The translations under genes were made by a program, and so were the position numbers. From contig CAZPVD010000007.1 in NCBI GenBank assembly GCA_964589935.1, positions 1-64,000 of the forward strand: a stretch of 64,000 nt of DNA. The letters run 5' to 3'. This document shows positions 45,524 through 55,929 of this stretch, in pieces; the stretch's first letter is position 1, and each line of letters opens with the position of its first letter. This DNA comes from VHCN01 sp964589935. GTDB lineage: Bacteria > Verrucomicrobiota > Verrucomicrobiia > Limisphaerales > VHCN01. The notes under the pieces are model-generated. The model did no database searches and had not been told where the DNA came from. It was given only the letters and a program-made list of their open reading frames with translations.

Positions 45524-47617
45524 ATGTTCCACAGGCGCACCATTGCCATCGCGCTGGGCTTCGGCTTCATTTTCGCCGCGCGTGCTGCCGAGGTCTGGCC
45601 CGGCGAGCGCTGGGAAACCGCCACGCCCGCCGAGGCCGGCCTCGACTCGGCGAAGCTCGCGCAGGCCCGCGACTATGCGCTCACCGGCGGCGGCTCGGGC
45701 ATGGTCGTGCGCGGCGGCAAGGTCGTCATGACGTGGGGCAGCGTCACGCAGCAATACGACCTCAAGTCCTCGACGAAATCTTTCGGCGCGACCGCGCTCG
45801 GCCTTTCCATCGCGGAGGGCAAGGTGCGCCTCGATGACAAGGCTGCGAAGCTGCATCCGAACTTCGGCGTGCCGCCCGAGAGCAACGTGCAGACCGGCTG
45901 GCTCGACCAGATCACGCTGCGGCATCTCGCGACGCAGACAGCCGGCTTCGAAAAGCCGGGCGGCTTCACCAACCTGCTCTTCGCGCCCGGCACGCAGTGG
46001 CATTACAGCGACGGCGGCCCGAACTGGCTCGCCGAGTGCCTCACGCTCGCGTGGCGGCGCGACTTGAACGATGTGATGTTCGAGTGCGTGTTCACGCCGC
46101 TCGGCATCAAGTCCGCGGACCTGCGCTGGCGCGAGAATCAATATCGTCCTCACACGCTCGATGGCATCAAGCGTCGCGAGTTCGGCGCGGGCATCTTTGC
46201 AAACGTGGACGCGCTCGCCCGCCACGGCCTGCTCTGGTTGCGCGGTGGACGCTGGGGCGACCGGCAGATTCTCCCGGCGGATTTCGTGCGCGACGCGAGC
46301 CGACCTTCAGCGGAAGTCGCTAAACTTTCCGTGCGCGACCCGAAGAATTACGGCAACGCCTCCGCGCACTACGGCTACCTTTGGTGGGACAACGGCGACG
46401 GCATGCTCGCGAACGTCCAGCGCGACGCGTTCTGGACGTGGGGCCTTTACGACAGCATCACGCTCGTGGTGCCGAGCCTCGATCTCGTCGTCGCCCGCGC
46501 GGGCCAGTCGTGGAAGCGGACGCCCGACGCGGGCCACTACGACGTGCTGCGGCCATTCTTCGAGCCGCTGGTCGCGGCGATTTGCGAGCCGGTGAAGAAA
46601 GCCGACGCGGCTCCGGCGAATTCTCCCGCTGCGAAACTTTCACCGCCCTACCCGCCCAGCCCGGTCATCAAGCAACTCACATGGGCGCCGAAGGACACGA
46701 TCATTCGCAAAGCCAGGGGCAGCGACAACTGGCCGCTCACGTGGGCGGACGACGACGCGCTCTACACCGCTTACGGCGACGGCTGGGGCTTCGAGCCGCT
46801 GCTGAAGGAAAAGTTGAGCATGGGCCTCGCGCGCGTGTTCGGCGCGCCACCGGATTTTCACGGTGAAAATCTCCGCGCGGCGATTGAAGCCAAGGGCGAC
46901 GACAAGAATGGCCACAAGGCGAGTGGCATCCTTTGCGTGAACAGCGAACTCTACCTGCTCGCGCGCAACAAGGGCAACTCGCAGCTCGCGTGGTCCGCCG
47001 ACCACGCCGCGACATGGATGTGGGCCGGCTGGAAGTTCACCGAGAGCTTCGGCTGCCCGACATTCCTGAACGTTGGCCGCGACTACGCCGGCGCGCGGGA
47101 CGGCTTCGTTTATGTTTTCTCGCACGACGCCGACAGCGCCTACACACCGGCGGACCGCTTCGTTCTCGCGAGAGTTCCGCGAGACAAGCTGCGCGTGCGC
47201 GAAGCGTATGAATTCTTCACAAAGCTGGATTCGCACGGGCAACCGAACTGGTCGCGCGACATCGCGCAACGCGGCGCGGTCTTCACTCACGCGGGCAACT
47301 GTTACCGCTCCGGCGTCACTTACAACGCGCCGCTCAAGCGTTATCTGTGGTGCCAGATTTTGCCGAAGAGCAAGCACCCGCAAGGCCCGCGCTTCCAAGG
47401 CGGCTTCGGCATTTACGACGCGCCGGAGCCGTGGGGACCGTGGACGACGGTGTTCTTCACCGAGGAATGGGATGTCGGCCCCGGCGAGACGAGCAGCTTC
47501 CCGACGAAGTGGATGAGTGGGGACGGCAAGACGCTGTGGCTCGTGTTCAGCGGGAACGATTTCTTCTCGGTGCGGAACGCGACGCTCACAACCGCGAGCA
47601 ATCCCAGTTTGAAGTGA
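45524..47617 (+). CDS. Secreted beta-lactamase-family serine hydrolase fused to a DUF4185-like domain
   Basis: The protein has 697 residues from ATG 45524, which begins the signal peptide MFHRRTIAIALGFGFIFAAR. The first half is a class C beta-lactamase/penicillin-binding fold, with the Ser-x-x-Lys motif in YDLKSSTKSFGATALG, the YSDGG motif and HYGYLWWDN near the end (about 275). The second half (about 310-690) resembles DUF4185, a sialidase-like propeller: NWPLTWADDDALYTAYGDGW, NSQLAWSADHAATWMWAGW and PWGPWTTVFFTEEW. The two are normally separate proteins. It may process a surface glycan or ester; antibiotic resistance is not implied. Confidence 0.8.
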   Translation: MFHRRTIAIALGFGFIFAARAAEVWPGERWETATPAEAGLDSAKLAQARDYALTGGGSGMVVRGGKVVMTWGSVTQQYDLKSSTKSFGATALGLSIAEGKVRLDDKAAKLHPNFGVPPESNVQTGWLDQITLRHLATQTAGFEKPGGFTNLLFAPGTQWHYSDGGPNWLAECLTLAWRRDLNDVMFECVFTPLGIKSADLRWRENQYRPHTLDGIKRREFGAGIFANVDALARHGLLWLRGGRWGDRQILPADFVRDASRPSAEVAKLSVRDPKNYGNASAHYGYLWWDNGDGMLANVQRDAFWTWGLYDSITLVVPSLDLVVARAGQSWKRTPDAGHYDVLRPFFEPLVAAICEPVKKADAAPANSPAAKLSPPYPPSPVIKQLTWAPKDTIIRKARGSDNWPLTWADDDALYTAYGDGWGFEPLLKEKLSMGLARVFGAPPDFHGENLRAAIEAKGDDKNGHKASGILCVNSELYLLARNKGNSQLAWSADHAATWMWAGWKFTESFGCPTFLNVGRDYAGARDGFVYVFSHDADSAYTPADRFVLARVPRDKLRVREAYEFFTKLDSHGQPNWSRDIAQRGAVFTHAGNCYRSGVTYNAPLKRYLWCQILPKSKHPQGPRFQGGFGIYDAPEPWGPWTTVFFTEEWDVGPGETSSFPTKWMSGDGKTLWLVFSGNDFFSVRNATLTTASNPSLK

Positions 47618-47635
47618 GTCTCCTCACGTCGGCTT

Positions 47636-48466
47636 CTACAGGCGGCGGATGTGGAAGCCGCCGTCCACGTTGATGGTCTCGCCCGTGCTGAACGGCAGAT
47701 AGTCGAGCGCGAGGGCGGCGACGGCGCGGCCCACGTCCTCCGGCGTGCCCCAGCGGCGGATGGGTGAGAGTCCTTCGGCGATGAGCTTGTCGTATTTTTC
47801 CTTCACCGGCGCGGTCATGTCGCTCGCGATGACGCCGGGGCAGACCTCAAAAACATTGATGCCGTGATCGGCGAGGCGCGTGGCGTAGAGGCGCGTCATC
47901 ATGCCGAGCGCGGCCTTCGCGAGGCAGTAATCGCCGCGATTCGTCGAGACCGCGTGGGAACTGATCGAAGAGATGAAGACGATTTTCGCACGGTAGCCGC
48001 CGACGTGAGGAGGCGGACCCAACGGTTCCGCGCTCCGCGCTCCGCGCTCCGCGTTTTGTTCAATCATCCACTTCGCGGCGAGTTGTGTGAGGAAGTAAGG
48101 CCCCTTCAAGTTCACCGCCATCAGCGCGTCGAAGTTCTCTTCCGTCGCGTCGAGGAGGTCCGCGCGGCCGATGCTCGTGATGCCCGCGTTGTTCACCAGC
48201 ACATCGAGCCGGGCAAACGTCGCGCGCGTGAACTCAATCAACTTCGCGCGATCCGCCGCCTTGCCCACGTCGCCCTGACAAATTTCCGCGCGAATGGAAT
48301 GCCCCGTGCCCTTCGCCGCAGCAACGCAATCGGCAGCCGTCTGGCGCGCGGCATCCACGTTGCCAGCGTAGTTGATGACGACATCGAGGCCGGCCTTTGC
48401 GAGTTCGAGGGCGATGCCGCGGCCGATGCCGCGCGAAGCGCCGGTGATGAGCGCGACTGGATTCAC
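47636..48466 (-). CDS. Short-chain dehydrogenase/reductase
   Basis: The protein has 276 residues. The cofactor motif is TGASRGIGRG (8-17), the structural NNAG is in VLVNNAGITS, the catalytic Ser is in FISSISSHAVS, and Tyr-x-x-x-Lys is in GDYCLAKAAL. It resembles 3-oxoacyl-ACP reductases, and its C-terminus ends TINVDGGFHIRRL. Substrate is uncertain. Between beta-5's segment KWMIEQ and KIVFISS there is a stretch, NAERGARSAEP, coded by a heptanucleotide repeat that most relatives would not have. Confidence 0.88.
   Translation of the reverse strand: MNPVALITGASRGIGRGIALELAKAGLDVVINYAGNVDAARQTAADCVAAAKGTGHSIRAEICQGDVGKAADRAKLIEFTRATFARLDVLVNNAGITSIGRADLLDATEENFDALMAVNLKGPYFLTQLAAKWMIEQNAERGARSAEPLGPPPHVGGYRAKIVFISSISSHAVSTNRGDYCLAKAALGMMTRLYATRLADHGINVFEVCPGVIASDMTAPVKEKYDKLIAEGLSPIRRWGTPEDVGRAVAALALDYLPFSTGETINVDGGFHIRRL
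48026..48053 (-). repeat. CTCCGCG heptanucleotide repeat, four units, inside the SDR gene
   Basis: Units at 48026 (with one base change), 48033, 48040 and 48047 are contiguous. On the coding strand they encode NAERGARSAEP in a surface loop before the SDR Ser strand. The frame stays open across the repeat. Confidence 0.92.
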
Positions 48467-48497
48467 GCGGCAAGGATGTCAGTGCGACGGCGGCGGG

Positions 48498-49349
48498 TCA
48501 ATGCGCGGACGACGGCGCATCCTTCGCCGGGCCGCGCAGTTTCGCGGCGATGGCCACGAGGATGAGCGCCGCCCCGAGCGTGCAGACGATGGCCGCGCCG
48601 GTCGGCAGATCGAAACGATACGAGCCGTAGAGGCCGAGCACGCTTGACGCCGTCGCAATCAGCCAACCGATGAGCAGCATCGCGCCGAGCTTGCGCGCGA
48701 GGAAGTTCGCGCACACCGCCGGCACGATGAGATACGAGAACACCAGCAGCACGCCGCCGATCTGCACGAAGGTCGTCACCACCGCGCCAAACAGGGCGTA
48801 GAAACAAAAGTCCCACCAACGAACGGACAGCCCTTGTGCCGCCACGCCTTCCGGCTCGAAGGACAGTGCGAGGAATTTCCGCCGGAAAATAAAATGCACG
48901 ACGCCGATGACGACATAGAGCGCGAAGGGCTTGAAGACGTGCTCCGGTTTCTGCAAGTGCAACAGTTCGCCGACGAGCGTGTGGCGCAGTTCCTCGTTGC
49001 CGTTCGGACTGTTGTTCAGCAGCAGGATGCCTCCCGCGGCCGCGACGACATAGACGATGCCGATGAGCGCTTCCTGCGGCACCTGATGGTGCGACCGCGA
49101 GCGCGTGAAGGTGAAGATGACCGCGCCGATAAGCGTGAAGCCCGCCGACCACGCGTAGGTCTGCCAGTCGTGCGCATCGTGCCGTTGCAGGATGGAGACG
49201 CACGCGCCCAGCGCCGCGACCTGCGCGAGCGCGAGGTCCACGAAGATGATCTCGCGCCGGATGATGTGCAGGCCGAGATACACGAGCAGGCCAGGCAGGA
49301 GCAGTCCCGCGACGAGCGGCCACTGCATGATGCTGAGGAATTCTTGCAT
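48498..49349 (-). CDS. znuB: Zinc/manganese ABC transporter permease, ZnuB type
   Basis: The protein has 283 residues and eight or more hydrophobic segments. The ABC-3 metal permease motifs are seen, for example VDLALAQVAALGACVSIL and the conserved LLVFSYLIVPAVCANFLA. It forms the inner-membrane channel for Zn2+ (or Mn2+) uptake. The substrate-binding protein gene lies just upstream (45-bp gap). No ATPase gene is adjacent, which is unusual. A REP-like hairpin sits in the gap. Confidence 0.92.
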   Translation of the reverse strand: MQEFLSIMQWPLVAGLLLPGLLVYLGLHIIRREIIFVDLALAQVAALGACVSILQRHDAHDWQTYAWSAGFTLIGAVIFTFTRSRSHHQVPQEALIGIVYVVAAAGGILLLNNSPNGNEELRHTLVGELLHLQKPEHVFKPFALYVVIGVVHFIFRRKFLALSFEPEGVAAQGLSVRWWDFCFYALFGAVVTTFVQIGGVLLVFSYLIVPAVCANFLARKLGAMLLIGWLIATASSVLGLYGSYRFDLPTGAAIVCTLGAALILVAIAAKLRGPAKDAPSSAH

Positions 49350-49363
49350 GATCGTTTGGGTTC

Positions 49364-49386
49364 GGCAGTCACAGACCGCCGCTACA
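49364..49386. repeat. REP-like hairpin, copy 2
   Basis: GGCAGTCACAGACCGCCG, then CTACA, folds as GGCAGTC-ACA-GACCGCC with one mismatch. It matches 39505-39527 in 21 of 23 positions. The mismatches fall at different positions of the arm, so the ancestral unit was probably GGCGGTC-ACA-GACCGCC. It lies between znuA and znuB. Confidence 0.75.
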
Positions 49387-49394
49387 TGGGGCGG

Positions 49395-50312
49395 TTATTT
49401 CGCGGATTGAAATGTCTTCGCCAGCGAGTTGACCAGCGCGTCCATCCATTCGATGTAAGTGTCGCCCGCGCCTTTCGCTCCGCCGGGATACGGCGCGAAG
49501 TCCAGCAGCATGGCGTCCGTGTGGCCCGCGACGGCTTCGGCGGTTTTGCGGTTGAGGTGCGGCTCGACAACGATCAGGCGGATGTTCTCCGCTTTCATCT
49601 TCGCGATGACTTCCGCGAGATGCACGGGCGTGGGCGGGAGGCCGGGCTTAGGTTCGAGGAACAAATCCATGTTCAACTCGAAACGCTTCGCAAAGTAGGG
49701 CCATGAGTTGTGATACGTCACGATGCGCCTGCCCTTGAACGGCGCGAGCAGCTTCTGCCACTCGGACAGCTTCGCCTGCAATTTGTCGTCGAACTTCTTC
49801 AGGTTCGCCTTGAAGTAATCCGCCGACTTCGGCTCAAGCTGCGCGAACGACTCGGCGATGCGCGCGGCGGCGATACGGCCGTTGAGCGGGTCGGTCGTGT
49901 AATGCGGGTTGCCAGCGGCGTGCAGATCGCCCTTCGAGCGGTCGAGCACGGTTGGCACTTCGAGCATGGCGATGCCCTGGTTGCAGAGGATGCGGCCCGG
50001 TTTGCCGGCGTCGAGCTTCGTGTTGCGCGCGCCTTCGAGCAGCGGCGGGAGCCAGCCGATTTCCAGTTCCGCGCCGCCCTCGACGAGCGCGTCGGCGTGG
50101 TTGAGCTTCACGATGAAGCTCGGCTTGGCGTCCACGAAATGCGGGTCCTCGGTCGGCTTGGCGAGCGTGGTGACGTCCACGCGGTCGCCGCCAATCTCCT
50201 TCGCGAGCGCGCCGAAGTCCGGCGTGGTGGCGACGACGTTGAGCTTCGCGTGCGCGGCTGTGGCGAACAGCACGAACGCGGTGGCAAGCAGGAGAATGGG
50301 AGAAGTTTTCAT
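49395..50312 (-). CDS. znuA: Periplasmic zinc-binding protein of an ABC transporter, ZnuA type
   Basis: The protein has 305 residues from ATG 50312, which begins the signal peptide (MKTSPILLLATAFVLFATAA). The cluster A-I fold has PHFVDAKPSFIVKLNHAD with the first His ligand, GNPHYTTDP with the second, YHNSWPYFAKRF with the third, and a later Asp/Glu near HLNRKTAEAV. There is no His-rich loop. It captures Zn2+ (or Mn2+) in the periplasm for ZnuB. It is flanked upstream by a porin gene and downstream by znuB in the same orientation. Confidence 0.9.
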   Translation of the reverse strand: MKTSPILLLATAFVLFATAAHAKLNVVATTPDFGALAKEIGGDRVDVTTLAKPTEDPHFVDAKPSFIVKLNHADALVEGGAELEIGWLPPLLEGARNTKLDAGKPGRILCNQGIAMLEVPTVLDRSKGDLHAAGNPHYTTDPLNGRIAAARIAESFAQLEPKSADYFKANLKKFDDKLQAKLSEWQKLLAPFKGRRIVTYHNSWPYFAKRFELNMDLFLEPKPGLPPTPVHLAEVIAKMKAENIRLIVVEPHLNRKTAEAVAGHTDAMLLDFAPYPGGAKGAGDTYIEWMDALVNSLAKTFQSAK

Positions 50313-50358
50313 GAGTGGAAATCGTTTGATGTCAGAATTCATAAGAAGTGAAGTGCGT

Positions 50359-51804
50359 TCAATACTTGTGCGCCGAGTGCGCGCCGAGCTGGAATTCCAG
50401 TTGCAGCCAGATGCCCTGCGCGTCGCCGAAGTTCTGGCCGTGATCGTAATTGTATTGCAACCGCACCTTCGAGAACTCGCTCGGATACCACGTCAGCGCC
50501 GGTGAGATGCGCGTGCGGTCACCGCGGAAAACATCGGTGGCGTCAATGAGGCTGTCATTGCCGCCGACCCATTCGCCGCGCAGGCTCGTGACCCAGTGCG
50601 GTTTGAAGCCCCACGACACCTGTGAATAAAAACCGTAGTCGCGCAGGTTCTCCGCGGGCAGAGTGCCGCCGAGCGCGACGGGACGCAACGGATCCGCACC
50701 CGCGCCGAAACGCCGCAACAGCGCCTCGGTCTGCCACGACACGAACGGGAAGCCCTCGTGCGCATTTGACGGCTTCCACTTCCAGTAAGCGTCCGCGCCG
50801 TAGATTTCCGTCCGGCTCGACGGGCCGGTGGCGTTCGGGCCGAATGCGGCGGACGCGCCAACGAGCAGCGTCTGCGTGTCGGTGAGATCAAACGACGACG
50901 CGAGGCGCGGAACGAACAGCAGGTCATCCGCGTGGCTGAACGGGCGATCAATCGTCGCGCGGCCGGCGAAACGCAGCGTGCCCGTGCCGTCGTCGTCGCC
51001 GCGGTTGCGGAAGCTGTGCGCGGTGCCGCCGCGCCCGTCGAACACGCCGAGGAACACCTCGGTGTAGAACGGCGTCGGCGCGAGCCACGAAAGCTGCGCG
51101 CCGATGTTCCGCAAGCCGTCCGGGCCGAACGTGCGGTTTAGAATGAGAGGCGAGTCCACGAACGCCCACTGGTGCGGGTGCTGCGGATTTTGGCGGCCGA
51201 AGTTCGCAAAGAACTGGCCGGCCTTGAGCTGGAGGTTTGCCGGCAGCGAGGTGGATTGAAGATAGGTCTCCTCCAGCTCGATGCTCGTTGCGTTGTCGCG
51301 GTCGAGCTTGAGGACGATGTTCGCGAAGCCCTTGAAATACGGGTCCACCGCGCCGTCGAGCGCAACTTCTGCGTTGCGCAGCGAGAAGCCGCGGTTGATG
51401 GGGTCGTGGTCGCCGAGCTGCAACCGCGCGGACGGATCGCGGTCGGTGCTCCAGCCGAAATCCATCAGTGCATCGAAGCTGACGTTCATGTAAGCCGAGC
51501 CGGCTTTGATGACCGGGATGGGCTGCGACGGCGACCACGGCTGCGGCGTCAGGACGGGCGCGGCCGCTGGAGCTTCTTGAGCGCGGAGGGCGGGTTGTGC
51601 GGGCTGCGCCTGCTGAAGCTGCTCGATTTTTTTTGTGAGCGCCTCGATTTGCTCGCGCTGGAGCTTCTGCTGCTTCTCGAAGTTGTCCTGCAGTTCCTTG
51701 AGCTGTTTCCGCAGCAGCTCGACTTCGTTTGCCGTCTGGGCCTGCAGCGGCATCGCGCACAGGCAAAGGGCAGACGACCACCCAATCAATAATTTAAGTT
51801 TCAT
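50359..51804 (-). CDS. Outer-membrane porin, phosphate/zinc-associated type, with N-terminal coiled coil
   Basis: The protein has 481 residues from ATG 51804, preceded by GGAG at good spacing. A signal peptide (ending near QAQ) is followed by a coiled coil (NEVELLRKQLKELQDNFEKQ), then a Pro/Ala linker, and a beta barrel (about 100-481) with alternating strands and many aromatic residues (GFYSQVSWGFKPHW, VRLQYNYDHGQNF). It has a coiled-coil tether seen in porins such as OprO/OprP and SlpA-like proteins. Next to znuA it probably admits metal ions. Regulation by Zur is possible, but no box was found. Confidence 0.82.
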   Translation of the reverse strand: MKLKLLIGWSSALCLCAMPLQAQTANEVELLRKQLKELQDNFEKQQKLQREQIEALTKKIEQLQQAQPAQPALRAQEAPAAAPVLTPQPWSPSQPIPVIKAGSAYMNVSFDALMDFGWSTDRDPSARLQLGDHDPINRGFSLRNAEVALDGAVDPYFKGFANIVLKLDRDNATSIELEETYLQSTSLPANLQLKAGQFFANFGRQNPQHPHQWAFVDSPLILNRTFGPDGLRNIGAQLSWLAPTPFYTEVFLGVFDGRGGTAHSFRNRGDDDGTGTLRFAGRATIDRPFSHADDLLFVPRLASSFDLTDTQTLLVGASAAFGPNATGPSSRTEIYGADAYWKWKPSNAHEGFPFVSWQTEALLRRFGAGADPLRPVALGGTLPAENLRDYGFYSQVSWGFKPHWVTSLRGEWVGGNDSLIDATDVFRGDRTRISPALTWYPSEFSKVRLQYNYDHGQNFGDAQGIWLQLEFQLGAHSAHKY

Positions 51805-51866
51805 ATTTTCTCCGGCACAAAGGCCGCCGACATTGGCGGACCAGTTACACTTCACACGGACACGGA

Positions 51867-52205
51867 CTAACGAAGCGGAGTGCGGGAGATGCGTGGCGGG
51901 GCGCGGCCCGGAGCGAGCCGAAGGTCAACTGAGGAAAGGAAAACTTGAAGCGCGGGAAACGCGGCGGCGCAGGCAAGAAGAACGATGCCAGCCAGGACCG
52001 ATGGCGCGCCCGTCGTGAGCACCTGGCTCTTGGTGAAATGGCAGATCGCGCACTGGTGCGCATCGGCGCCGTCACTATGGACGGCCGCGTGAAACGCCGA
52101 GGTCGAGGCAAACACCGCCAGCCACACCACGAGCGCGGCGAGGAGGCTCGCGATGCCGGGCTTGAGCGCGGTTCGCAAGGCAGATTGGACTCGCTTCCAG
52201 TTCAC
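51867..52205 (-). CDS. Small membrane protein with a CAICH motif
   Basis: The protein has 112 residues. Two hydrophobic segments (IASLLAALVVWLAVFAS and VLAGIVLLACAAAFPALQVF) flank a short loop, FHAAVHSDGADAHQCAICH, rich in His, Asp and Cys. This C-x-x-C-H resembles a metal site of DUF2946-type proteins more than a heme site. It is in the zinc-uptake gene cluster, upstream of the porin gene, and may handle metal ions in the periplasm. The exact family is not certain. Confidence 0.65.
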   Translation of the reverse strand: MNWKRVQSALRTALKPGIASLLAALVVWLAVFASTSAFHAAVHSDGADAHQCAICHFTKSQVLTTGAPSVLAGIVLLACAAAFPALQVFLSSVDLRLAPGRAPPRISRTPLR

Positions 52206-52260
52206 GGCTTGGGCGGACTAAAGCAGCAGCGGCCCCGGCGGGCAAGCCCGATCGGCCCGG

Positions 52261-52542
52261 CTACTTCTTGAGCTTCTTCTCGGCTTCTTCGAGTTTCTTG
52301 ATGAACTTCGCCGGGTTCTTGTCGAAGTCCGGCTTGCAGGAATCGCAGCACAGTTTGATCTCGCGGCCTTGATAGGTGAACACGAAGGGCTTGTCGTCGA
52401 GCTTGTCATCCTGCACGAGGCAGACCTTGAGCGGATACGGGATGGCCTTGGCCTTTTTGTCGTCATTCTTGTCTGCCGCAAAGAGCGACGTGGCGAAGGC
52501 CGCGAGGCACGCGGCGGTGAAGAGGGCTTTCAGGGTTTTCAT
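52261..52542 (-). CDS. Secreted TRASH/YHS-like metal-binding protein
   Basis: The protein has 93 residues from ATG 52542, giving the signal peptide MKTLKALFTAACLAAFATS. After it, the short domain has YPLKVCLVQDDKLDDKP, then a Tyr-Gln-Gly-Arg-Glu core and LCCDSCKPDFDKNPAKFI. The Cys-Cys-Asp-Ser-Cys plus the earlier Cys gives a TRASH-like site for a thiophilic ion. A Lys-rich helix ends the protein. It is the first gene of the zinc cluster on the minus strand and lies 80 bp downstream of the secA stop. Confidence 0.8.
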   Translation of the reverse strand: MKTLKALFTAACLAAFATSLFAADKNDDKKAKAIPYPLKVCLVQDDKLDDKPFVFTYQGREIKLCCDSCKPDFDKNPAKFIKKLEEAEKKLKK

Positions 52543-52622
52543 CGGTTTGGTGCGGTCAATTTGCGGTTTGGACGCATTACATGGGAAAAACACTCAAACC
52601 GCCGGAAAGTTCCGCGGGCCGC

Positions 52623-55688
<3,066 letters not shown>

Positions 55689-55929
55689 GTCGAAAAAACG
55701 TCGCGTGAAGCTACGGGAAGCGCCGGAAGGCGTCAAAGGATTTGCGGCGGATCTTGAAAACGGGTCAGTGTCGGCTTTCATCGGGATTTCCGGGGAATTC
55801 CGCGCAGGACATTTCCACCTTCCAACGTAGGATTTCACCCAACGTGCCCATCGGGTGAAGGCCGTATAGGGCGGCGGCACCGATGGTGCTACGATTCTCA
55901 CGGTTGGGAACAGAACGCGAATCACACCC

